A stretch of DNA of 34,381 nt from Clavulina sp. PMI_390 (taxonomy: Eukaryota > Basidiomycota > Agaricomycetes > Cantharellales > Hydnaceae), in the NCBI GenBank assembly GCA_015039315.1, contig WIDE01000198.1, positions 1 to 34,381 on the forward strand, written 5' to 3'. This document shows, in pieces, positions 1 to 12,403 of this stretch; the first letter of the stretch is position 1; each line of letters starts with the position of its first letter. The notes beneath the pieces are model-generated. The model saw nothing but the letters and a program-made list of their open reading frames with translations. It did not search any database and was not told the DNA's origin. The position numbers were made by a program, and so were the translations under genes.

Positions 1-2061
1 AACCGGTCGCTCACCACCAACATGCTTCGTGTGGCGGTTCTCTCACTCCTTTTCACCATTGGGTATTCCACGGGTCAGTCTCATCTGAGAGTCTGAATAT
101 CGTTTCACATCTGACTCACCTTTTGTTTCTCGTTCATAGGCCCTATTATCGGCGGTGCGCTGTCGTCGGTAAATTTCCGATGGATTTTTGCCATCAATCT
201 CCCCGTACGTCCTCCGCGCGTGCCAAAATAGCATCGACTGCGTGCTCATTTCTGACATTCTTCTCCTTTTCTCTCCTCTCTAGATCGCGCTCTTGGGTTC
301 TATCCTCGCTTTCGTTACCGTCCGTAATGATCTTCTTGGTCCTATCCCCGATGCGCGCGATAACCTCCCTGGTTGGCCCACCCACACTCCCACATCTCGA
401 CTTTCGGCTCTCGCGTTCCAGCTCTCCCGTATCGACTGGGTCGGCGCCTTCCTTTTTACATCCGGAGCCATCGTCTTCCTCATCGGCCTGTCATGGGGAT
501 CAACGGAATCATGGGACGAAGCCAAAGTCATTGCGTGCCTCACGGTTGGAGGCGTCCTCGTCGTCGCTTGTATCATCTGGGAGTTCTATTTGGGTCAATA
601 TGATGTCCGATTCGGGCCGGACGGTGCAACGCCGATGCTGAAGACTCGTGCAGACGGTACGACGGAGGAACTGAAGACCCCCCCGCGCGCAGTTGCGCAT
701 ACGAGCCGAATGATCCCGCTGTGGATCTTCAAGAACCATCAGATCCCGGTTGTCTTTATGGGCGCGTTCACAAGTGGGATGGTGATGTTTAGTGGTCTCT
801 ACTTCCTTGCTGTGTATTGGAGCATCGTTGCTGGGTTCCAGAACACGAAGACAGGTGAGCGAGGGTCCGATATAACATTATCTCTGGTCGATTGCTTATA
901 ATTGGCTCTCTCCCTAGGTACTCAGCTCGTTTACTTGACGCCTGGTATCGGTGGGGGTGTCTGGGTGGCTGCTGCGATGATCAGTTGGTGGCGGCAGGTA
1001 TGGTTGACAAATTCGTATTATCATGATGCCCACAAATTAACTGTTTCTTTCTCATTACGTCCTCCTGCTCGTTTTCCCCTTTCGATAGCCTCGCTTCCCG
1101 ATCATGCTTGGCCAGGTCGTGCAGGCCGTTGGCGTTGGCCTACTCGCCAAGGCTATTTCTGAAAACAGCCACGGCCAGATCAATGGTTTCCTCGCCATGT
1201 GTGGCGCAGGTATCGGCTTCTCTATGGGCACGCTCGAAGTGCAGTCTCGGTTCTTGCTGCCCAAGGAACAGAACTCGCTGCTGACCACAATGCATCTTTT
1301 CGTGAGTTATTCTCTACTGCACTCCAGTCTTAACTGATATTCTGACTCATTGCTCTCCACTCTCATTTGATTTCCCTTCCCCTTACTCGCCGCTCTGATA
1401 GTTCCGAACTGCGGGTGGGACGATTGGGCTCGCGCAGCTTTCCGCAGTGCTCCAGTCTAAGCTGCGCTCTTACATCCTCGGGCTCGTTAAGAGCGGCTCA
1501 CTCTCCTTGCAAGATGCACTCACCATCGCACAAGGCCTTGCGTCCGAAGGTGGCAAGCAGTCTTCGGGCCCCGGTATCGCTCAGCTTCCAGAAAATCTCC
1601 AACAAGTCGTGCGTGACGCGTACAACTATGGTGTGAAGTGGTCGTTCTACAGCTTGCTCCCGTGGTGTGCTCTGAGCGCGTTGGCGGTATTCTCGTTGGG
1701 CAATATTGTGGACACGGATCGGGTGGAGAGGGAAAGGAAAGAGAAGGAGAAGAAGGAACGGCTGATGGCGGAGGCAGAGGCAGAGGAGCTCGAAGCAGAG
1801 AAGAAGGCGCATCCGGCCAACGGTAGAGATACCGAGGGACCAATCGTAGATGCCAATGGTGGTGCAACGGCAACAACAGCAGCGAAGAAAAAGAAGAAGC
1901 CGGTTGGATATGGACCCCGCTATCGTGGTTCGTTCATGTACCTGGTCTATGGCATCGAGCTTCTCTTGGGTACCAGGCGCCGTCCACCCAAGAAAGCAAA
2001 GACAGGCCAACCCCCTGCTGCCGCTGCCAACAATGAGGGGAGTCCCTCGAGCTCTGTGTAG
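1..2061 (+). CDS. MFS multidrug transporter (DHA2-like), 5'-partial at window edge
   Basis: Membrane transporter of the major facilitator superfamily, drug:H+ antiporter type; substrate unknown. Inferred exons are <1-73, 140-204, 284-854, 918-997, 1089-1301 and 1402-2061. All junctions are GT..AG and keep frame, giving 553 residues to a TAG stop. Residues 25-46 carry the antiporter motif C of TM5 (GPIIGG ... FRWIFAINLP). Several hydrophobic helices follow, with the last near residues 405-435 (SLLPWCALSALAVFSLGNI). A cytosolic Arg/Glu/Lys-rich tail starts near residue 442 and includes an AKKKKK run. The N-terminal helices would lie left of the window. Sequence upstream of the homologous exon in B and C is already degenerate, so the completeness of A cannot be judged. 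The reading frame visible here is intact. Confidence 0.8.
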
Positions 2062-2689
2062 GGCGACTGCTTCGGTTTTCCTCCCCTCTGATTCCAATGT
2101 GCTGCTCGTATGTGCCGATTCCGCCGACTGTTTTTACTCTCTTGATTCTTCATATCGGGACCACAACTAGTTTTCCGTTCATTTGTTTTATTGATTACGA
2201 AAGTTTTAATGCGACGATAGCAAAGAGTTACAAGTGATGCAATAATCTCTTGGGTGGGGTTAAGAAAAGGTTATCATGATCTTGAGTCGAGCGTGGCTCC
2301 GCAGACGCAACACCATGGGTGATCCTGAAGAAAGAGGAGCAGGCACCTACGTACCAGTGCTCTGTAGCCCATCTGCAGCTGAATTATCACTCTGCATTCG
2401 CGATACGAACTCATATCGGTTGGCGAGGGAAACACCCTATGACCGCTGTCGGTTCACGTTCATTGCTTCTTGGTCTCGATTGTTCAAGCCCTTCCTCCAA
2501 CCCAGCAGGCCAACTGTAATTAGTGACCAACACTAACTTTATGTCAGCTCAAAGATTATTACGAAGACTATTGATTACACCTATGCTACTTGACATGTGA
2601 TGGATATAATACCTTGTTCTGGGGCATGTGGAAACAGTTGATCCAAGTGTCGTGTTTGTGGCCGTGTTTGTGGCCGTGTTTGTGGCCGT
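2062..2689. other. Intergenic region between MFS and NLR, conserved in all units
   Basis: No convincing gene. The stretch at about 2290-2520 is recognisably shared with B (about 14,890-15,130) and C (about 26,400-26,600) although short reading frames are not conserved end to end. It probably holds the MFS 3' UTR and the distal NLR promoter. It also contains a 12-bp minisatellite. Confidence 0.5.
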
Positions 2690-2697
2690 GTTTGTTC
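2651..2697. repeat. 12-bp minisatellite, about 3.9 units
   Basis: Tandem copies of cgtgtttgtggc. The homologous place in unit B (about 15,241-15,251) holds a single copy, so the array expanded in A after duplication, or contracted in B. It lies about 85 bp upstream of the NLR-A start codon. Confidence 0.9.
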
Positions 2698-2779
2698 ACG
2701 CATAAAGGCACAGCTTCGCATCCCTCCTCTTGACGATCCGTGGACACTCAGAAGAACACGGGTCAAACCATTACCGAAG
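2698..2779 (+). promoter_or_regulatory. Conserved NLR-A upstream block (putative proximal promoter / 5' UTR)
   Basis: The last 80-90 bp before the ATG are strongly conserved in the three copies, including aaaggcacagc, ttgacga(t/c)ccgtg and acactcagaagaa. No TATA box is evident. The assignment rests only on position and conservation between duplicates. Confidence 0.35.
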
Positions 2780-5700
2780 ATGGATCCAGTTTCGTCAGCT
2801 TCGTTTGAGATCAGACGTATGATGTTCTTGTTCGGCTGAGACCGATTACTGTGCTGATTATGAGGCGATCTGCAGATGTGTTATATACAAGCAATAAGAT
2901 CAAGAAATCACGCTCATACCGCGTTTGCGTCGAATGGAGCCCTCCCGATGTCGACACCGTCTCAACAGTGACTACTCACAAGATCAAGGCGCCGATCAGC
3001 GGAAGTATTGAATGGGGACCACTGTCCATCAAAAGGTCTGCAGGTTCTTCAATATCTTTGACCTCAATCAATCTCACGACCTCTGGATAATCCAGAGACT
3101 TCACTTTGCTTCCTCAGACTATTATGATTACCATCCAGGAGCGCGCGCTCCACATCCTCCCCTGGAGCCCACTTTCTTTTCACAAAGTCAGTTGCTTAGC
3201 TGACCAGCACCTTGAAGGTTCGCATTATTGCTTCAAAAATGCCGTGACACTGGGGTTTATTCATCATTTCTTATAGATCAAATTGATGGCATACTTGGAG
3301 TTGCCATGGTTGTTACCCAACCAGAAGCTGCTTCTGAGCCAGACACCATGATGGGCCTACATCAAGAAGCATCCGCAGCTATGGGAGAAGCCCAAAAGAG
3401 CCTTGTTGCATTGCACAAGCACAGCACCCAGGCCTATGACATCATTGATAGCACTGTTAGCCAGTCCAACAACTTGGCTCAGTTCACAACAGACTTTGGT
3501 GCTGCATTCCCAGGCACAATTTCTGCTGTGGAAGGCTTTCTAAAGATTGGTGGTCTGCTTGCAGAAGTAAGCTCTATTGTTTCATTGACACCTCTTATGG
3601 GACTGAATATATGGGTGCTAGGTCCATCCAATTGCCAAGGTGGTTGTAGATGTGCTCAATGGTGCCTACACAATTGTGAAAGCCAATGCTCTTGTTGATG
3701 AAAAGATGGGGGCTATGCTCAGCTCTATGAATGAGTTGTGCACCCTCACTACACAGTATGTTTCCTCCCAGAAGCAGGAGCATCTGGTTTATCAAAAGGT
3801 GGAGACCATTCTACTCAACATACAACAGGCAGCTACACTTGTTAGAGCCTATGCTGAGCATAAGAAGAAGTGTGAGATACTTTTTGCTAATTTCATTCTG
3901 TTTTGTAATTGATCCCCTTCTCAGCTGGGTTGAAGTGCCCAACATATTTTACATCCTTCCAGCAAGATGCTGAGAGACTCCTACAGACTTTCAGTGAACT
4001 CTCCTCCCAACTCAATGCAGCTTCAGTGGCAGATGCCTTTGTCAACATACAGGTCATCAAAAAGGATGTGGAACACCTTGGTAAGTTTTATATCCAGACT
4101 ACTGAGTTCAACATGGTTTATAAAAGATACAATATAGTCAAAGATAGTGTATTCTCTGCCCTTCCATATGCAGCTGATGCAGCTATTGCACTCCATGATG
4201 GCAGTGACAAGACATGCCTTCCTGGTACCCGTACTGCTATCTTGGATGGTCTCCAAGCCTGGGCTGTTGGTGGATCTGTGTCTGTGGCACTGAACCCACT
4301 TCCCAACTCATCTGTTCCCAATATGCTCAAACTCACAGACACCAGTGTTCTATGGTTGATGGGAGTGGCTGGCTCTGGCAAATCATCTATTGCTGTCAGC
4401 CTTGCTAAATATCTCCATAGTGCTAGTGTGTGCACTGCATACTACCGCTTTGAAGCAGCCAAACAACACAATCTCAATCCATCCAATCTCTTCACCACCA
4501 TTGCACTCCAACTTGCTGCTCAGAATGCTATTCTTGAGGCACACCTTCTGAAACTTGTGAGATCTGCCAAAGATCTCCAGAAGAGGAGTGAGGACCCTAG
4601 AGAGCAATGGGAGAGGTTCCTTCTTCCTCTACTCAAGGGAGATGCTACCACTCTGTCTCATATTGCCATCATTATTGATGCACTGGATGAGTCAGGTGGA
4701 GTTGGCATGCGCAAAAAACTTTTGAAGGCATTGACCAGCCTTTCTCCCCTTCTCCCATCAACTGTCCGCATCCTCATCACAACAAGGGCAGAGTTGGACA
4801 TCCTGGACGCAGTGGAGACTGCAAAAAAACTGCCAAATGCTTTGACACTCTTTATGGATGCTCTTCCAAACCAGTCTACCAAGAATGATATCTATCAGTA
4901 TGTCAAGTACATGCTGGAGGGCTCTCCTCTCATGCCCACACTAGAGCAGCTGGACCAGCTCTCTGACAAGGCCCAACTGTCATTTCAATGGGCCTCTACT
5001 GCCTGTCTCTATATTGTGAACCAGGATGATGGCAATCAAGCAGTGCATCCCTCCAAGAGGTTGAAGAAGGTTCTCTCCAGCTCCAGCACTGCAGACAGCC
5101 AAGCTACCCTGTACAATCTGTACTACACACTTATGGATGCCCAGTTTGGTCATTCTAAAGCTGAGGATCTTGAGCTTCTCAAGCTACTTCTAGGTTTTCT
5201 TGTTGCAGCAAGGAAACCTATTTCATTGGCTGCAATCATGCAGATCCTGTATATCCACCTCTCCCAGTATGGCAAGATTGAAGATGTGAAGTTGGAAGCA
5301 GCTAGGGATTTAGGCCTTTTGTCCTCTGTCATTGCTGGAACCAGAAGTGATGTTCTGGGGACACCACTTTTACCTCTGCATACATCCTTCTTTGAATTCC
5401 TCCAGGACTCTGCTAGGAACCCCAAGTACTGTGTTGACATTCCCCAAACTCACAGACTTTTCACAGAGAGTTGTTTGGCTGTAATGGAGTCTGGAGAGAT
5501 GAAGCTGAAGTTCAATATTTGCCAGCTGCCCACTTCATTCTTGCCCAACTCCTCTATCCCAGGATTGTATCACTTGATTGAAAAAAATATAGGGGAAACA
5601 CTGTCATATGCATGTCACTTCTGGGCTTCCCATCTTGTGGTAGCAATAAATGTTTCAGCAGACATCCTCAGTGGAGTCAAGGCTCTCCTGTCCACAGCTC

Positions 5701-8113
5701 AATTTCTTTACTGGCTTGAGGTCATGAGCCTGACAGGTGCATCCCCAGCAGCTGCACTCTCATTGGTTGTAGCTCAGGTATGATGTTATTGTTTCAGAGG
5801 CAAATTAACAGCTAATGCTGAGATGATTTACAGCCAACCTCTGGTATTACTGCATTTGCTAAAGAGGCTTTAGTGTTTGCCACCTATTATGCTGTCCCAA
5901 TGGCACTCAGTACACCCCACATCTACCTGAGTGCTTTACCTATCATTCCCATAATGTCTCCACTGCAAGCAATTGGTAAAGAGTACAAGAGAACTGTTTT
6001 GATAGAGAGTGGGCAGTTGACACAGTGGCCTGCTTTGAGACATGTTTCAAAACAACAGTCTAGTGTAGAGAGTGTGGCAGTCTCCAAAGATGGAGTGGTG
6101 GCTGCAGGCCTATTTGATGGAGCCATCCTGCTTTGGAACATGCAAACTGGAGAACAGCTTGGAGATGCACTCAGGGGACACAGTGGCTCTGTGCACTCTG
6201 TGACATTCTCTCATGATGGAACAGTCCTTGCTTCTGGCTCTTGGGATCAAACCATTCAGCTGTGGGATGTGCAGTCTCAGGCACCCAAGGGAGATCCACT
6301 CAGGGGTCATCATGGCACTGTATATTCTGTGGCATTCTCTCATGATGGAGCAATCCTTGCTTCTGGCTCTTATGACAAAACCATTTGGCTCTGGGATGTG
6401 CAGTCTCTGGCACCCAAGGGCAATGCACTCAGGGGACACAGTAGCACTGTGTACTCTGTGACATTCTCTCTTGATGGAGCAGTCCTTGCCTCTGGCTCTT
6501 GGGATCAAACCATTCAGTTGTGGGATGTGCAGTCTCAAACACCCAAGGGAGATCCACTCAGGGGCCACAGTGGCTGGGTGCACTCTGTGGCATTCTCTCA
6601 AGATGGAGCACTCCTTGCTTCTGGCTCTGATGATCAAACCATTCAGCTGTGGGATGTGCAGTCTCAAACACCCAAGGGAGATCCACTCAGGGGTCACAGT
6701 GGACAGGTGAACTCTGTAGCATTCTCTCATGATGGAGCATTCCTTGCCTCTGGTTCTTCTGATCAAACAATTCAGTTGTGGGATGTGAAGTCTCACACAC
6801 CCAAAGGAGATCCACTCAGGGGTCACAGTGGCCTGGTGAACTCTGTGGCATTCTCTCATGATGGAGCAGTCCTTGCCTCTGGCTCTTCTGATGAAACCAT
6901 TCACTTGTGGGATGTGCAGTCTCAAACACCCAAAGGGGATCCACTCAGGGGTCACAGTGACTCTGTGAAGTCTGTGGCATTCTCTCATGACGGAGCAGTC
7001 CTTGCTTCTGGCTCTTGGGATCAAAACATTTGGCTGTGGGATGTGGAGTCTCAGATGCCCAAGGGCAACCCACTCAGGTACCACAGTGGCCTGGTGAACT
7101 CTGTGACATTCTCTCATGATGGAGCATACCTTGCTTCTGGCTCTGATGACCAAACCATTCAGTTGTGGGATATGCAGTCTCACACACCCAAGGGAGATCC
7201 ACTCAGGGGTCACAGTGGACAGGTGAACTCTGTAGCATTCTCTCAGGATGGAGCATTCCTTGCTTCTGGATCTAATGATAAAACCATTCAGCTGTGGGAT
7301 GTGCAGTCTCACATGCCCAAGGGAGATCCACTCAGGGGTCACAGTGGACATGTGAACTCTGTAGCATTCTCTCATGATGGAGCAATCCTTGCTTCTGGCT
7401 CTGATGATCAAACTGTTCAGCTGTGGGATGTGCAGTCTCAAACACCCAAGGGGGATCCACTCAGAGGTCACAGTGACCAGGTGAGCTCTGTGGCATTCTC
7501 TCATGATGGAGCAGTCCTTGCATCTGGCTCTTGGGATCACACTATTCAGTTGTGGGATGTGCAGTCTCAAACACCCAAGGGGGATCCACTCAGATGCCAC
7601 AGTGGCCCAGTCCACTCTGTGGCATTCTCTCATGATGGAGCAGTCCTTGCTTCTGGCTCTTGGGATCAAACCATTCAGCTGTGGGATATGCAATCTGAGA
7701 CACCTAAGGGAGATCCACTCAGGGGCCATAGTGATTCTGTGCAGTCCATGGCATTCTCTTATGATGGAACAGTCCTTGTCTCTGGCTCAGATGATAAAAC
7801 AGTCAGGCTTTGGAATATCACTTCCTCTGCATTGAGCATGGTTGTTCCTATCCCAAATGCTCAATCTCCCACCTTCCAACTTAGCCCATCATGGCCTGCC
7901 CTGCTTGATGATGGTTGGCTTAAAGGCCCCAATGATGAGCTTATATTTTGGGTCCCTCCAAGTTACAGAAAACACCTTTATGATGAGCGCCTTATTGCAG
8001 TTCTTGGTGAGGACCCAAGTGCCAGAGTCAGACTCAACTTTGACAACATGGTGCTAGGAGAAGACTGGGCCAAATGCTACACACCCTTGCCTACCCACTA
8101 TACCAGTTGCTGA
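2780..8113 (+). CDS. NLR/STAND protein, C2-like - NACHT - 14x WD40 (copy A)
   Basis: Fungal NOD-like receptor; the family includes HET-E/HET-D-type nonself-recognition proteins, and the ligand here is unknown. Exons: 2780-2816, 2876-3039, 3118-3217, 3277-3566, 3622-3871, 3925-4080, 4138-5777 and 5834-8113, giving 1638 residues. Residues 1-100 are beta-rich and C2-like. Residues 101-332 are mostly helical. The NACHT P-loop GVAGSGKS is at 408-415, and Walker B/acidic residues DALDE at 513-517. The sensor-like motif reads TTRAE where B and C have TSRPE. Fourteen 43-residue WD40 repeats span about 954-1546, enough for two seven-bladed propellers. A conserved C-terminal segment with WVPPSYR follows. 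The intron after exon 2 lacks a GT donor in the right phase; a GC donor at 3040 keeps frame. If that donor is not used, the first 67 residues would be disconnected. It converges on the methyltransferase gene. Confidence 0.88.
6054..7830 (+). repeat. WD40-encoding 129-bp tandem repeat array (copy A)
   Basis: One degenerate first repeat is followed by thirteen near-identical 129-bp units with consensus SVAFSHDGAVLASGS and TIQLWDVQS. Variation concentrates in a few columns: the residues around the conserved V at the start, the residue after FS, the triplet after SGS, the residue before LWD, and the two residues after DVQS. This is the pattern of the high-internal-conservation WD repeats known from Podospora HET genes. 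Confidence 0.9.
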
Positions 8114-8694
8114 ATCACTATCTCCATTACTATCAGTCACTCAACAGTTCTATGTATTCCCTCCTGTGTCAGAGCAATGGTCTCATGCATAATATCTCCC
8201 CCAGCCCATAAATCTTTCAAAACCACATTATACAATGCATTCATGCTTGCTACTCACTGGTAGAAAGGTTTAATGTGTGCTCACAGCCTCCCCTGCGCAA
8301 AAGCTGTCCAAGGAACTGTAACAATCTTTCAATCTATAGCATGAACATAGGTCAAGTTGCCAAATCAATTTCATTCTTCATGTTCCTAACTAAGCCAAAG
8401 CCGAAAAGAAGAAAAGCAAGTTGAATGGTCAAAAAAAAAAATTTGTATGAATGGGGTGTACAGTAGGGTAAAGTACGGTCGGGCAAACGGATCATAGAGA
8501 ACAATACAAAAGCAGCATAACGAGTCAAGAATGAGTCAAAAGAGAAAAGAACCAAGACAAAGATCAGGCAGTGAAGTGATATAGGTATGGGTGGCGTCGT
8601 GGCGGGTTTTTAGGGTGTGTAGTTTTGTGGGAGATGGGGATGGGTAGGGTAAGTGTATTGTGGAAGGTATGGAGCGCATAGGCGTCCAGTGAGA
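8114..8694. other. Convergent intergenic region, NLR-A / cap methyltransferase
   Basis: No gene seen. It holds the two 3' UTRs. The CpG-poor composition of the NLR continues to about 8,400 and changes to CpG-rich near 8,460. An 11-A run lies near 8,431. The region is conserved in B and C with small indels. Confidence 0.6.
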
Positions 8695-10245
<1,551 letters not shown>

Positions 10246-11074
10246 TCGCAAGGGACTCTAACCACCATCCGACTGTTGTTCAATGGTATAAGCTGCACTG
10301 TTGCTAACACGCGGGTAGCTGTGAGTTGGGCAGAGACGGCTGGGATGGATTTTCGTAGCGGGTTCCGGTGTGACTCGGCAAGGCAGTGATGTTCTTCAGC
10401 CGTTATAGGGATCAGCACAGAATTTGGTGGAGTGATACGATTACGTGGCGCGTATGGTATGCTAGCTTATCGACGGGGTGGAGGTGTTGGAATGGTGGGT
10501 GGTTGATTTTGTGAAGAGTGTGGGTGCTGTGGATGTGCATGGTGGGAAGTGATGTGCGTGGAAGCAAGAGAAGGCAGTTGTGGTAGTGCTGATGGAGGGG
10601 GAGGTGGAGGAGGCATGGAGCGAGATGAGGAAGGACGAGAATGTGGTATGGAAGGAGACAAGTGCGGTGAGAGCGAGGCCGAGGATGAAAAGTGGCCTAT
10701 TGACATTGTCGGCGAGCTTGTTGCGCGGGGAGCGGCGGGACCAGGCAGCAGGCAGTCGCAGACCGAGAGCCAGTCCAGCCGACCACGACGCCGACCACGA
10801 AGAAGATTGTAGATGTGGCAGACGGGGAGCAGAAGACGAGGGGGGGGGGGGGGGGGGGCGAATCACCGTTAAGATGATGCGGGTGTGGCCGCAGCACGGG
10901 TGATGTGAGTGCCTGTGGAAAGTACGACGAACTGCCGGCCATCATCTCGACAGGTGAGGGCATGTCCGGGTTGTGTACGGAGTCGTATCTGCGCCATGAC
11001 GGGTTCGGCGGGATTTGGATTGGGCTCCTGGTGACCGAGCGCGATGGCGGGGTCGGGTCAGTGTTCAAGAGCAT
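10246..11074 (-). pseudogene. Broken N-terminal extension of cap methyltransferase copy A
   Basis: Comparison with unit B shows this is the former 5' coding part: a start like MLLNTDPTPPSRS at 11074, a Pro/Ser-rich region, then RITPPNSVLIPITAEE. In A the frame is interrupted by TAG at 10258-10260, a 1-nt deletion near 10,322 relative to B, TAA at 10467-10469, and frame changes around the 19-G run at 10840-10858. The separate proline-rich reading frames here are pieces of this one region. Unrecognised introns could remove some of the stops, but B, with the same sequence context, reads through most of the region without needing any. Confidence 0.65.
10840..10858. repeat. Poly-G homopolymer, 19 bp
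   Basis: Run of 19 G (C on the coding strand of the methyltransferase N-terminal remnant). The B copy has no such run there. The frame of the Pro-rich extension changes at this point. Homopolymer length is error-prone, so part of the frameshift could be a sequencing artefact. Confidence 0.9.
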
Positions 11075-12290
11075 ATTAAGTGAGAGCTTTGAAGTGGTGG
11101 GGGATGGCCTAGGGTCATTCGGAGGTTTGAGACCCCGGATAGGGTTGCGCTTACCCCATGGTTGGCTAAGAAACCTCTCAGCTTGTCGCTCGACGTGGGG
11201 TGCAGGATGTCCCATCTTTGGCTGCGGGATATTTCGAGCCCAGGACAGGCGACGGCATGAGATGGGTCCAGGCAATTAGCTGTTGGGCCAGGGGATACGT
11301 CGCTTATGACTCACATTGCGCGCGAGAGACTACGCCCACCGTCTCACAAGCGCTCGATAGAGCAAGTTGGTGAAGTAGCTGCTGCTCCGAGTTGGGCTGC
11401 TTATCGGTTGAGTAGACACCGCTAGTGTAGCACTTTGAAGGGGTTCCAGTACGGATCGACACCAAAGTTAGAGTACTTCGAAGTTGATTGAGGTTAGAGC
11501 AGCGTTGAAAGAGGGTGATATACTTGAGTGAAGCATGCGCTAAACTGGCTTTCGAGAGGTGGCTTGTCATCCAAGGATAGCACGACGTCCGAGTGTGCCT
11601 GCGAAGAGTGTGAGTGTTACGAGTGGAGACGTGTAGAAGGACGCGGTATTAGATGAGACCTGGAGTGAGAAGAGTATGACGCTTGGGAGCGCATCTATGG
11701 CGGGAGGGTGGGATGTGCATTGAAAGGGATGGTTGAGCTTGGAAGTTGCACAAGGGATGATCGTTGGGCCTAGCAGTGGAGGTCCTGGATTAAGAGTAAG
11801 GCCAGCCAATGCTAGCGACAAGGAGGAAGGATGATGTGCAAGCCAAGGAGCATCAGACGACGAGGATGGGGAAGCGGGGGAATCGTTGTTGAGGCGAGGG
11901 GTGAGTGCTCTGGATGGCTACGATGAGTGATATGAGAGCCTGCAGGAAAGGCAAGGCGGGGTGCTTAGTGGAAATCATCTCTCAGTGGGCGATAGAGTGG
12001 ATATGGCGTGGTGATCTGATATGGCCGTCAGAAAGAAGAGACACGCCAGAATCCTGAGCAAGAGTGGGTCCGCGACTATTCAAACAAGGGGACACAATGA
12101 CGAGCTTTCTCCTCGTTCCTCCAACGCAATAGATAGCATTGATAGGAACGCGTCGAGGGCGTGCCATCCGTAGTCTGCACTCGACACGCAAGGGTCAAAA
12201 GATTAAGGCAGGCCACTTTCGGATGAGCGGGGCCGACAATTGAATTCTTGTTTGCTTTGGTGAGTCCCACACTCCAAGTTGCCCAACGTC
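11075..12290. other. Upstream flank of methyltransferase A with a decayed partial duplicate of its 5' coding region
   Basis: No intact gene. At about 11,567-12,000 (minus strand) the translation carries LTLNPGPPLL, resembling LALNPQRTLPGPAPP of the methyltransferase N-terminal region in B. Nucleotide order is also similar, for example gagcctgcaggaaagg versus gagtgcctgtggaaag. This suggests an old local duplication that predates the A/B split, because B has it at the same distance. The remainder probably contains the divergent promoter towards the next MFS copy. Confidence 0.45.
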
Positions 12291-12403
12291 AGATTACTCT
12301 TGCATCTGGGGGACTGGATCTCTAGGCAATCGACCTCCCTCACTTGCATAGCTTTCTAGCGGCCGATACTGAGTATGAGTGCCTGCGTTAGTGGGCACTC
12401 CAC

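Noticed and set aside
6110..7729. 539-codon open frame on the minus strand across the NLR-A repeat array
   Set aside because: It is a shadow of the 129-bp units: the antisense translation itself repeats every 43 residues and has no independent support.
6213..7835. Plus-strand frames reading MMEQSLLLAL and FSCGMCSL repeatedly
   Set aside because: Out-of-frame readings of the WD40 repeats, seen equally in all three arrays. They do not form a continuous frame.
5834..8113. CRISPR-like or satellite array suggested by the regular 129-bp repeats
   Set aside because: The repeats are contiguous, in frame and encode WD40 blades. There are no spacers, and the host is a eukaryote.
10462..10866. Separate proline-rich gene upstream of the methyltransferase
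   Set aside because: Comparison with unit B shows it is the frame-broken N-terminal extension of the methyltransferase, not a distinct gene.
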